In this document: in pieces, positions 34,163 to 41,317 of the stretch
How the letters are laid out: every line of letters begins with the position of its first letter
Position numbering within the stretch: the stretch's first letter is position 1
Assembly: GCF_900177705.1 (NCBI RefSeq)
Contig: NZ_FXBA01000011.1
Span: 1 to 64,000, forward strand
Direction of reading: 5' to 3'
Length of the DNA: 64,000 nucleotides
DNA from: Fibrobacter sp. UWB15
Lineage (GTDB): Bacteria > Fibrobacterota > Fibrobacteria > Fibrobacterales > Fibrobacteraceae
Notes under the pieces: model-generated
Seen by the model: the letters and a program-made list of their open reading frames with translations, nothing else
What the model was told of the DNA's origin: nothing
The model's database searches: none
Translations under genes and position numbers: made by a program

Positions 34163-35074
34163 CTACTTGTTCTTGTAGCTAACAAAACGAATGTTGCCGC
34201 AGTAGTCCTTGTGGATTCCTGCGAATTCAAGCCACGGATAGTTGGCGGCTTCATTCTTCAAGACTTCGGCTTGTTCAGACCCGATTTCCAAAAGAATCGG
34301 GGCGCCAGCGCTTAGCTTGCTTTCGGTTTGCTGTAGGAGCTTGCGGACAAGGTCAAGACCGTCGGGGCCGCCGCCATAGAGGGCGAGCGCCGGGTCGAAC
34401 TTGTCGACTTCGGGCTGGAGCTTCCCTTTTTCGCCGTCGGGAATGTAGGGGAGGTTTGCAACCAGGCAATCAATTTTTTTATCGGCATTACCTGCGGCCT
34501 TCGCAATTACGTCGTCGGTGACGGCGTCCAGCAAGTCGCCTTGCGCAAAAGCCAGATTCGAACCTTCGCCGTTTGCGCCGAGGCTGTTGGCTTCGGCATT
34601 TTCGCGGGCGAGCGAAAGTGCGTCTTCGGAAATGTCAGTCGCGAGCACTTTCGCTTCGGCGATTTCTTTCGCGCAGGCGATAGAAATCGCCCCTGTTCCC
34701 GTGCCCACTTCTACAATGAACGGAGTTTCGATACCCTTGAGTGCTTCCTTCGCCATATCCACGAGGGTTTCGGTTTCTGGGCGCGGGATCAGCGCCCGCT
34801 TATCGCACTTGATAATGAATCCGCGAAAGCTGGTGTCGCCAATAATATGCTGCAGCGGTTCGCGGTTTGCGCGGCGTGCCACCATCTGGCGGAGCACATT
34901 GAGTTCGGCCTCCGTCAGCGGCTTTTCAAAGTTCAGGTAAATGTCCATGCGGGACTTCATCTGAAGTCCGTGGCTGATGATGTATTCGGCATCCAATCGC
35001 GCGTCAGGAATTCCCTTCTTTTCGAAGAATACCTTGGTGCGGTTCAGAATTTCAAGTACGGTCATCTGCGGCAT
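34163..35074 (-). CDS. prmC: Release factor glutamine N5-methyltransferase PrmC
   Basis: About 303 residues. The enzyme methylates the Gln of the GGQ motif in release factors. The N-terminal helical domain is followed by a SAM-binding Rossmann fold with VEVGTGTGAISIACA and the catalytic VANLPYIPDG (NPPY-type). ATG 35074 (MPQMTVLEIL) is chosen because the 12 codons upstream, back to the ATG overlapping the prfA stop, are encoded by a copy of the family A hairpin element; 35065 is another option. It lies directly downstream of prfA, its substrate gene, as in many bacteria. The Tyr in NLPY is normal for this family. Confidence 0.9.
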   Translation of the reverse strand: MPQMTVLEILNRTKVFFEKKGIPDARLDAEYIISHGLQMKSRMDIYLNFEKPLTEAELNVLRQMVARRANREPLQHIIGDTSFRGFIIKCDKRALIPRPETETLVDMAKEALKGIETPFIVEVGTGTGAISIACAKEIAEAKVLATDISEDALSLARENAEANSLGANGEGSNLAFAQGDLLDAVTDDVIAKAAGNADKKIDCLVANLPYIPDGEKGKLQPEVDKFDPALALYGGGPDGLDLVRKLLQQTESKLSAGAPILLEIGSEQAEVLKNEAANYPWLEFAGIHKDYCGNIRFVSYKNK

Positions 35075-35078
35075 TTTC

Positions 35079-35114
35079 TTGTCATGCCCGGTTTGACCGG
35101 GCATCTCCATTAAG
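35079..35114 (-). repeat. Hairpin element family A between prfA and prmC
   Basis: On the minus strand: TAATGGAGATGCCCGGT, loop CAA, ACCGGGCATGACAAG. The stem is 9 bp (35084-35092 with 35096-35104). It matches GGAGATG-stem-GACA of the other copies but lacks the TTTAGTAGAAAA head. Confidence 0.65.
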
Positions 35115-36177
35115 CATTGAACTTTCCGAGCTTTTCCTGGGCGTTCGCCATCTGGAGTCCGTTGATGATTTCGTCGAGGTCGCCAGTGATGACTTTGTCC
35201 AAATTATAGAGAGTAAGACCGATACGGTGGTCGGTCACGCGGTTCTGCGGGAAGTTGTAAGTACGAATCTTGGCACTACGGTCACCCGTGCCCACCAAGG
35301 CCTTACGGCTAGCAGCTTCTTCCTGTTCCTTCTTGGCAATCACGGCGTCCAAAATCTTGGAACGCAGCATTTCCATAGCGTGCAAGCGGTTCTGCAGCTG
35401 GCTGCGTTCGGTCTGGCAGCTCACCACCACGCCTGTCGGAATGTGGGTGAGTCGTACGGCGGAGTCCGTCTTGTTAATGTACTGACCGCCAGCGCCCGAA
35501 GAACGGTAAGTGTCCATGTGAATGTCCGCTTCGCGGATTTCCACGTCGACTTCTTCGGCTTCGGGGAGAATGGCGACGGTTGCGGCAGACGTATGTACGC
35601 GCCCCTGCGTTTCGGTCTCGGGTACGCGCTGCACGCGGTGCACGCCACTTTCGAACTTGAGTGTACCGTACACGCTATCGCCTTCGATAAATACGCGGAT
35701 TTCCTTGTAGCCACCCACGGTGCCTTCGCTTGCATCTTGGATGGTCATCTTCCAGCCCATGCGGCTGCAGTAACCCTGGTACATGCGGAACAAGTCGCCT
35801 GCAAAGAGTGCGGATTCGTCGCCGCCGGTACCGCCGCGGATTTCGAGCGTGGCATTGCGGTAATCCCACGGATCCTTCGGTACCATCAGAATCTGGAGTT
35901 CGTCGGTAATGCCCGGCAATTTCTTTTCGATATCGGAAAGTTCCGACTTTGCCATCGCGACCATTTCAGGGTCGGAATCGCCGAGGGCGGCCTTCCATTC
36001 TTCCTGGTCGTTAAGCATTTGCAGGTATTCCTTGGCCTTCAAAACGGCCTTTTCGATACCCTTGTACTGCTTGTGAATCTTGTTGTAACGGGCCTGGTCA
36101 GAAAGAACATCCGGATTCCCGAGTTCCGATTCCAGTTCCTCGTACTTTTCAATCAATTTTTTAGCTTTATCTTTCAT
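35110..36177 (-). CDS. prfA: Peptide chain release factor 1
   Basis: A 355-residue protein that releases peptides at UAA and UAG. ATG 36177 (MKDKAKKLIEKYEELE) is used; a TTG three codons upstream is in frame. Domain order is an N-terminal helical domain, RGGTGGDESALFAGDLFRMY, a codon-recognition region with RVPETETQGRVHTSAATVA, and the catalytic SSGAGGQYINKTDSAVRLTH containing GGQ. The C-terminal RKALVGTGDRSAKIRTYNFPQNRVTDHR is typical of RF1. There is no frameshift. A heptad repeat array lies 23 nt upstream of its start. Confidence 0.96.
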   Translation of the reverse strand: MKDKAKKLIEKYEELESELGNPDVLSDQARYNKIHKQYKGIEKAVLKAKEYLQMLNDQEEWKAALGDSDPEMVAMAKSELSDIEKKLPGITDELQILMVPKDPWDYRNATLEIRGGTGGDESALFAGDLFRMYQGYCSRMGWKMTIQDASEGTVGGYKEIRVFIEGDSVYGTLKFESGVHRVQRVPETETQGRVHTSAATVAILPEAEEVDVEIREADIHMDTYRSSGAGGQYINKTDSAVRLTHIPTGVVVSCQTERSQLQNRLHAMEMLRSKILDAVIAKKEQEEAASRKALVGTGDRSAKIRTYNFPQNRVTDHRIGLTLYNLDKVITGDLDEIINGLQMANAQEKLGKFNA

Positions 36178-36199
36178 CGGGAGCAAAGGTAGAAAATGC

Positions 36200-36227
36200 A
36201 GACAGTAGGCAGTAGACAGTAGACAGT
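36200..36227. repeat. AGACAGT heptad array (family B)
   Basis: Four tandem 7-bp units AGACAGT, AGGCAGT, AGACAGT, AGACAGT in the divergent gap between prfA and trmO. Confidence 0.75.
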
Positions 36228-36245
36228 AAAAAGGGTGTTAAATTC

Positions 36246-36251
36246 TATATT
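36246..36251 (+). promoter_or_regulatory. -10 box of probable leaderless trmO transcript
   Basis: TATATT lies 7 nt before GTG 36259, supporting that codon over the in-frame GTG at 36235. Confidence 0.45.
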
Positions 36252-36258
36252 TTCCGCC

Positions 36259-37059
36259 GTGAAAATTTCTTCAATCGGCACATTTTACGGCGATGCCGTG
36301 TACAAGTACGACGCTCCTCGGCAGGGGAGGCTTTTTGCTGGGCACCCAGGCCGTATCGTGTTGAACGAGGGACAGAATTTCGAGATGGCGCTTCGCGACC
36401 TAGACGGTTTCGAACGCATCTGGGTCATATTCCAGTTTCACGAGAACGAGGGGTGGCGCCCGACAACGCGCCCGCCGGTACCGCCCAAGGGAAAGGACCG
36501 CGTGGGCACCTTTGCGAGCCGTAGCCCTTACCGCCCGAACCCTATCGGGCTCAGTTGCGTACGCCTTTTGAAGATCGAAGGTCTTACTTTGTATGTAGAC
36601 GAGGCCGACCTGCTGAACGGCACTCCGGTGCTCGACATCAAACCGTACATTCCGATGGCAGATGCCTTCCCGAATGCGCGTGCGGGCTGGGTCGAGGAAC
36701 AGGAAGGCGACTTGTGGACGGTACTTGCCGACGCCCCCTTCGATGCACAGAACCGCTGGATTGCGGAACGCAGCGATTTCGATCTGGAAAGTTTTGCGCG
36801 GGTGCAACTTTCCCGCGGAAATTTTTCGAAGGGTGTTTTCGACAGCACGCGCCGGCGCTTGACCGTTGACGAAAATGCAAAAACGGGAGTGCTTGCCTAC
36901 CGCACTTTCCGCATCCATTTTAGCTACGACGAATCGGCCCGCAGCGTACTGCTGCAGCGCATTACCAGCGGCTATACCGCCGAAGATTTAAAGTCCGACG
37001 CCGAAGACAAATACGGCGACAAGGAATTACATCGTGCGTTTCTGCAATTTATACTTTAA
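36259..37059 (+). CDS. trmO: tRNA (t6A37) N6-methyltransferase TrmO
   Basis: About 266 residues. The TsaA/UPF0066 fold starts with SSIGTFYG and has the family pattern APRQG...GRIVLNEGQNFEMALRDLDGFERIWVIFQFHEN. The conserved SAM and substrate signatures KGKDRVGTFASRSPYRPNPIGLS and LLNGTPVLDIKPYIP follow. The enzyme methylates N6-threonylcarbamoyladenosine at position 37 of tRNAs. The C-terminal 110 residues correspond to the TrmO C-terminal domain. The GTG start is inferred from the -10 spacing; the leader contains no Shine-Dalgarno. Confidence 0.9.
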   Translation: MKISSIGTFYGDAVYKYDAPRQGRLFAGHPGRIVLNEGQNFEMALRDLDGFERIWVIFQFHENEGWRPTTRPPVPPKGKDRVGTFASRSPYRPNPIGLSCVRLLKIEGLTLYVDEADLLNGTPVLDIKPYIPMADAFPNARAGWVEEQEGDLWTVLADAPFDAQNRWIAERSDFDLESFARVQLSRGNFSKGVFDSTRRRLTVDENAKTGVLAYRTFRIHFSYDESARSVLLQRITSGYTAEDLKSDAEDKYGDKELHRAFLQFIL

Positions 37060-37659
37060 GTACCCCGCCATCTGTAGCGGGTGATTGAAGGTGCCGTCGG
37101 CCATTTGGGCCTGCAATTCGTCGTCGCTCAATAGCAGACTCTCGATTTCTTCGGTGCTGTCGAAGTGCGTACATCCGCCCTTTACAACGCCGTCGATAAA
37201 TACCACGTGGAACTTGCCGCGGTGCCTGTCCGGATTCACGGGAAAAGAGCCGAGGTAACTGATTGTGTCATTCTGAGCGGAACGAATTGGAGTCGAAGAA
37301 TCTAGACCCGTTCGACTTCGCATCTTCGATGCTTCGCTCAGGGTGACACATTGTTTCTCAATGCCATATCCGCATTCCTCTTGCAGTTCGCGCGCAGCAG
37401 CTTGTTCCGGTGTTTCGCCCTTGTCGATGATTCCGGCGGGGAATTCCAACTCAATTTTTCCGGTTCCGTGGCGGTACTGTTCCGTCATGACCCATTTGCC
37501 TTCGGTGGTGCGGGCAAGAATCAGCACCCAGTCCGGTTGCCACAGCGTATAGAAATCGTCTATCACCTTGCCATTGGGCAGTTCGCAGGTTTCTTTAGCA
37601 ACTTTCAGCCAGAGGGTGTCGACCAGATATTCCGAATTCAAAAGTTTCCAGGGTTTCAT
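37027..37659 (-). CDS. Nudix hydrolase (ADP-ribose pyrophosphatase-like) with element insertion
   Basis: A 210-residue protein. ATG 37659 is supported by TAAATT 7 nt upstream. The N-terminal strands (WKLLNSEYLVDTLWLKV) and the Nudix box (about 98-120: AGIIDKGETPEQAAARELQEECGY) place it with ADP-ribose/NDP-sugar pyrophosphatases. About 28 residues after the box (CVTLSEASKMRSRTGL...RSAQNDT) are encoded by a palindromic element. The normal sequence then resumes with ISYLGSFPVNPDRHRGKFHVVF. The frame stays open through the insertion, and the insertion sits in a loop beyond the Nudix helix, so activity may survive. It overlaps the 3' end of trmO by 33 nt, tail to tail. Confidence 0.88.
   Translation of the reverse strand: MKPWKLLNSEYLVDTLWLKVAKETCELPNGKVIDDFYTLWQPDWVLILARTTEGKWVMTEQYRHGTGKIELEFPAGIIDKGETPEQAAARELQEECGYGIEKQCVTLSEASKMRSRTGLDSSTPIRSAQNDTISYLGSFPVNPDRHRGKFHVVFIDGVVKGGCTHFDSTEEIESLLLSDDELQAQMADGTFNHPLQMAGYLKYKLQKRTM
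37266..37348. repeat. Palindromic element inserted inside the Nudix gene (family D)
   Basis: Outer arms TGTCATTCTGAGCG (37266-37279) and CGCTCAGGGTGACA (37335-37348) match as an inverted repeat at 12 of 14 positions. The inside contains further GTCGAAGAATC/TTCGACTTCG-type pieces. It resembles the GTCATTCTGAGCGAAG sequences dispersed in intergenic DNA of many bacteria. Confidence 0.7.
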
Positions 37660-37666
37660 AAGGGAC

Positions 37667-37672
37667 AATTTA
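37667..37672 (-). promoter_or_regulatory. -10 box of probable leaderless Nudix transcript
   Basis: On the minus strand TAAATT lies 7 nt before ATG 37659 without a Shine-Dalgarno. Confidence 0.4.
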
Positions 37673-37723
37673 GTAATTGAAATGTAAGATTTTTGCTATT
37701 ATTGGGGTGGTAGGTGTCAGAAT

Positions 37724-38857
37724 ATGAGTGATTTTATTTTTTATGCAGAAGTAAGTGTCATGTGTGCGTGCATATTGATGCTTCTTTTATATAGCATCAA
37801 AAAACTCCCGACACCGCAGTTAAAGTTCAAATTGTTCTCCCATTTGGTCGTTTGGCATATCGTCTATTTTGTTAGCGACACAATATGGGCTTTAGTGAAT
37901 AACGGCGTTATTCCCAAAACAGTATTCAGTGTTTTGGCTGTCAATTATTTAAATGCGGTCATTATCGCTATTGTATTTTACTGCTGCTTTGCCTATGCAG
38001 AAATCAGCACTCGGCCAGAAATGACCCGTCTGCAGATTCAATCTCTTCGTAGAAAACTTAGAATTCCGATTTATATAGAATCCGTGTTGTTGCTTGTTTC
38101 GTTCGTTGCTATGCCCGAGTTCTGGCTTGACAAGAATTTGGAACCGGTTCCCCTTTATTATTTCATATTAGTGTTCTTGCCGTTCGTCTATATCATGACG
38201 GTGACCGTTCGTTGCTTTGGTCGTGTGCTTAAGCCGCATAGTCAGTTGAGCCTGAAGACTTATCTGATTGTGGCTAGCTACACTCCGGGGTGTGTCGTGG
38301 CGGGCTCTGCGCAGATTTTCCTTTCGCTTACGACGCCGATTTTCTGTTTCTGGTGTACGATGATTATTCTTTTTGTCTATTTGAATTCGCAGAACCAGTT
38401 GATCTCTACGGACTCGTTGACTGGTCTCCATAATCGTAACCGACTTGAAAGCTATTTGCTGCTGCCGCATGATTCCATTGACCATTATGTAATTATGGTA
38501 GATGTGGACAAGTTTAAGCAGATTAACGATACTTACGGGCATGTCGAAGGTGATAGGGCTTTGGAACTTGTTTCCAAGGCTCTTAGGAATGCGTGTACCC
38601 GCTTAGGAAAATCGGCGTTCTTGTGCCGCTATGGCGGTGATGAATTCCTGATGGTCGTCCCGACAGAAATGCCAGGAATTGCGGTGCGGGTTATCGAAAC
38701 TTGCGTAAAAGAAGAAGTCTTGAACCGCCCGGCTTCGCTGACTTATGAAGTAAATGTCAGTTTGGGATATGCTCTTTGGGACGGTAACGCTTCAAGCTTT
38801 AAGCAAAGTGTTGCCGAAGCCGACTTGATGATGTACGAAGACAAACGCTCGGCGTAA
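37724..38857 (+). CDS. Membrane diguanylate cyclase (GGDEF)
   Basis: A 377-residue protein. The first 215 residues contain six or seven hydrophobic segments forming a membrane sensor region of unknown ligand. The C-terminal GGDEF domain (about 225-377) starts at DSLTGLHNRNRL and has IMVDVDKFKQINDTYGH and the intact active loop YGGDEF, so c-di-GMP synthesis is expected. The RxxD inhibitory site that normally lies five residues before GGDEF is absent (the sequence there is KSAFLC). The start is preceded by TAGGTG about 9 nt away. It is a single gene. Confidence 0.92.
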   Translation: MSDFIFYAEVSVMCACILMLLLYSIKKLPTPQLKFKLFSHLVVWHIVYFVSDTIWALVNNGVIPKTVFSVLAVNYLNAVIIAIVFYCCFAYAEISTRPEMTRLQIQSLRRKLRIPIYIESVLLLVSFVAMPEFWLDKNLEPVPLYYFILVFLPFVYIMTVTVRCFGRVLKPHSQLSLKTYLIVASYTPGCVVAGSAQIFLSLTTPIFCFWCTMIILFVYLNSQNQLISTDSLTGLHNRNRLESYLLLPHDSIDHYVIMVDVDKFKQINDTYGHVEGDRALELVSKALRNACTRLGKSAFLCRYGGDEFLMVVPTEMPGIAVRVIETCVKEEVLNRPASLTYEVNVSLGYALWDGNASSFKQSVAEADLMMYEDKRSA

Positions 38858-38862
38858 TGCGT

Positions 38863-40068
38863 TTACCCTTCTAATTTATTCTTTTGGTAATGCTTTGCAG
38901 TCCATGTGAAATATAGGATGTCTGCAATCACCAGGGCTACCGCGCAGGCGAGGAATACTTGTCGGTGCATTCCGAAATGACCTGCCATGGCGCCGCCTAC
39001 TAGAATTCCAGAACCGATACCGATGTCCCAACCGCTCAGGTAGGTGCTGTTGGCGGTACCGCGCTGGTCGTGGCGGGCGAGGTTCACGCACATGGTCTGG
39101 TAGCCCGGGAATATCAGGCCGAGGCTTGTTCCGATGAGGAATGCCGCAATAAAGAAGGTGGCGGGGGCGTGGCTCGAGGCGAGTATGAAGTAAGCGATTA
39201 CATTCAGCGTCATGCCCGTGCCGACAAGGTGAATCAAATAGCCTCGGTCAATCAAGCGCCCTGTCATAATGCGATTCAGAATGAGGCCCGCTGCAATCAA
39301 TGCGTAGAACCAGCCGGAGCCGCCGATGCCAAGCTCCTTGGCATAGAGCGCAATGTAGTTTGTAACCGGACCGTAGGCGAACCCCACGAAGATGAAGTTC
39401 ACGAACTGCGGGATGGCGCGGGTGAGAAAGAATCGGTCAAGCGAAAGCGGCGCGTGCTGCTTTTTCTCTTTGCGGGGAACGTTCAATGTCTGCACAAGAA
39501 TCAGGCCGATAACGCACAAAATAATCGAAATCGCAAAGACGATGGTGTCGCCGAAAGCTTCGTACAGGAACATGCCGGTCATGGGGCCGGTCGCAAACGC
39601 TAGATTCACGCTAATCCCGAAATAGCCGATGCCTTCGCCGCGGCGGCTTGCGGGCAAGGCGTCGATGGCGACTGTATTGCTCGCCGTGCTCGAGATTCCG
39701 AAGAACAACCCATGTGCGAATCGCACCGCGGCAAGAATCGGCAAAATGCCGACGGTCTTGTAGCCCAGGAAACACGCGGTAAATCCGAAGAATGTCCAAA
39801 AGTACAAGGGCTTGCGACTCAAGGTGTCCACGAGGAATCCGGCGAACGGCCTGCAGGCAAGCGCTCCAATCGTATAAAGCGAAATAATGAATCCGGCTGT
39901 TGCGTTGTCGGTCGCGAATTTCTCGATAATGTAGAGCGGCAAAATCGGGAGCAGCTGGTAAAAACTGAAGAACAGCAAGAAGTTCGCTGCGGCGACCGTC
40001 ACGAAATTTCGCGTCCACAGCGGTGGTTTTTCTTCAAAGAATGTGCTTGTTGAATTTCCGTTAGACAT
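38863..40068 (-). CDS. Major facilitator superfamily transporter
   Basis: A 401-residue integral membrane protein with about 12 hydrophobic segments. The loop between helices 2 and 3 carries GFLVDTLSRKPL, the MFS motif A pattern, and a related GRLIDRGYLIH occurs in the second half, as expected for the internal duplication. TASNTVAIDALPASRRGEGIGYFG resembles drug/sugar efflux (YfcJ/arabinose efflux-like) members. A good GGAAGGGAC Shine-Dalgarno precedes ATG. The substrate cannot be told. Confidence 0.88.
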   Translation of the reverse strand: MSNGNSTSTFFEEKPPLWTRNFVTVAAANFLLFFSFYQLLPILPLYIIEKFATDNATAGFIISLYTIGALACRPFAGFLVDTLSRKPLYFWTFFGFTACFLGYKTVGILPILAAVRFAHGLFFGISSTASNTVAIDALPASRRGEGIGYFGISVNLAFATGPMTGMFLYEAFGDTIVFAISIILCVIGLILVQTLNVPRKEKKQHAPLSLDRFFLTRAIPQFVNFIFVGFAYGPVTNYIALYAKELGIGGSGWFYALIAAGLILNRIMTGRLIDRGYLIHLVGTGMTLNVIAYFILASSHAPATFFIAAFLIGTSLGLIFPGYQTMCVNLARHDQRGTANSTYLSGWDIGIGSGILVGGAMAGHFGMHRQVFLACAVALVIADILYFTWTAKHYQKNKLEG

Positions 40069-40081
40069 GTCCCTTCCTTCT

Positions 40082-40109
40082 GTCTACTGTCTACCGTCTA
40101 CTGTCTACT
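40082..40109. repeat. GTCTACT heptad array (family B)
   Basis: Four units GTCTACT, GTCTACC, GTCTACT, GTCTACT on the plus strand (AGTAGAC on the minus strand), between the MFS gene and the methyltransferase end. Confidence 0.75.
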
Positions 40110-41265
40110 TCCTCTCCAGCATTACGATGGTTTCAAGATGCGGGGTGCCGGGGAACAAGTCTAGCGGCTGCACCTCGCGCACGCGGTAACCGTAGCGTTC
40201 CCATTCCTTGAGCGAGGCGGAAATTTCGTCGGTGCCGCAGAACACGTGAGCGACGCGGATGGGCTTTCTCATCGCAAGTGCGTGAATTACGCCTGGTTCG
40301 CAGCCTTTGCGCGGCGGATCCAGAAGGATTTTTTCCGGTTCGTTCACGATCGGCCGCGGCAGTCGCGTCTGCACGAACATTTCGTCGATTTTACCGGCGA
40401 TAAAGCGGTAAGACTTTTTAAGGTGCTTGGCCGATGCCTTTGCACAGTCGATCGACGGACCTTCCCATTCGACGCCCAAGACGTCCTTGGCGGCTTCGCC
40501 GAGTGCAAAGCTGAACAGCCCGTAGCCGCAGTACAAATCCAAGAAGTGGTCTTCTTTGCTTAAGCTGAGCAAGCGGCTTGCGGCCTTGATCAAGTTGTGA
40601 ATTTGGCTCTCGTTAATCTGGCTGAAACCCGTGACGGGGTAGCGCAGGCTGAACTTGCCGAGCGACAAGCTCAATTCACGCGGGCCGTAAAGCTGCTTGA
40701 AGTTTAGGCCTTCGGTCGGGCGCTTCGATTCTAGGTAGTAGTCCGATTCGGTCGTATCTACGTAGGCGTGAGCCGCCGTCACCTTGAAAGGGGTTTGCTT
40801 CAGGGCATCCGAAATCAGCTTGAGCTTGCGCACGATGCTCGCGTCAATCTTCTTGATGTTGAAAATCACTACGCGATATTGGTACGTGCCACGAATAATG
40901 ATCCAGTTGAGCGCATAGGCGAGCGGTTTGTACGCAGGCGTAATCAGTTTCTCGAACAAGAAATCGTAAATCTTGTTATGTTCTTCGGGTTCGAGCATCG
41001 ATTCTTGGCGGTCGAACTGCAAGTTGCCCGGCTGCATGAACACGCGGCGCTTACTCGTGGTGCGGTAGGCGCGGGGCATGGGGCTTGCTATCACCTTCTG
41101 CGGGTTTCCGGCGAGGCGGTTTACGTCCCAAAATTCCTGAATGGCGAGGTCCTTGATTCGGAGTTCGTCTTTATAGTCGAACATGGCGAGCGATTCGCCG
41201 TGGGCGGAGTCGGCTTCGCGGGTGTAACCCGGAACCTGGTGTGCAATGGCTTGTTCAAAGAGCAT
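40105..41265 (-). CDS. TrmA/RumA-family RNA uracil-5-methyltransferase
   Basis: A 386-residue SAM enzyme. The central part has QINESQIHNLI, then the Rossmann motif FLDLYCGYGLFSFALG, GVEWEGPSI, and the catalytic region ILLDPPRKGCEPG followed by HVFCGTDE with the nucleophilic Cys. These are the signatures of TrmA, RlmC and RlmD. An N-terminal TRAM domain and Fe-S cysteines are not evident, which argues against a classical RlmD. It methylates a uracil C5 in tRNA or rRNA; which one cannot be said. ATG 41265 lies 6 nt after TAAATT. Confidence 0.85.
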   Translation of the reverse strand: MLFEQAIAHQVPGYTREADSAHGESLAMFDYKDELRIKDLAIQEFWDVNRLAGNPQKVIASPMPRAYRTTSKRRVFMQPGNLQFDRQESMLEPEEHNKIYDFLFEKLITPAYKPLAYALNWIIIRGTYQYRVVIFNIKKIDASIVRKLKLISDALKQTPFKVTAAHAYVDTTESDYYLESKRPTEGLNFKQLYGPRELSLSLGKFSLRYPVTGFSQINESQIHNLIKAASRLLSLSKEDHFLDLYCGYGLFSFALGEAAKDVLGVEWEGPSIDCAKASAKHLKKSYRFIAGKIDEMFVQTRLPRPIVNEPEKILLDPPRKGCEPGVIHALAMRKPIRVAHVFCGTDEISASLKEWERYGYRVREVQPLDLFPGTPHLETIVMLERK

Positions 41266-41271
41266 GAAATA

Positions 41272-41277
41272 AATTTA
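41272..41277 (-). promoter_or_regulatory. -10 box of probable leaderless methyltransferase transcript
   Basis: TAAATT on the minus strand lies 6 nt before ATG 41265, with no Shine-Dalgarno. Confidence 0.4.
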
Positions 41278-41317
41278 GAAATTTTTATATTTTAAACTAG
41301 TTGACAGGAGGAAACAT

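Noticed and set aside
36200-36227. Heptad arrays as CRISPR or telomere-like repeats
   Set aside because: Units are only 7 bp without spacers, and no cas genes occur in the window.
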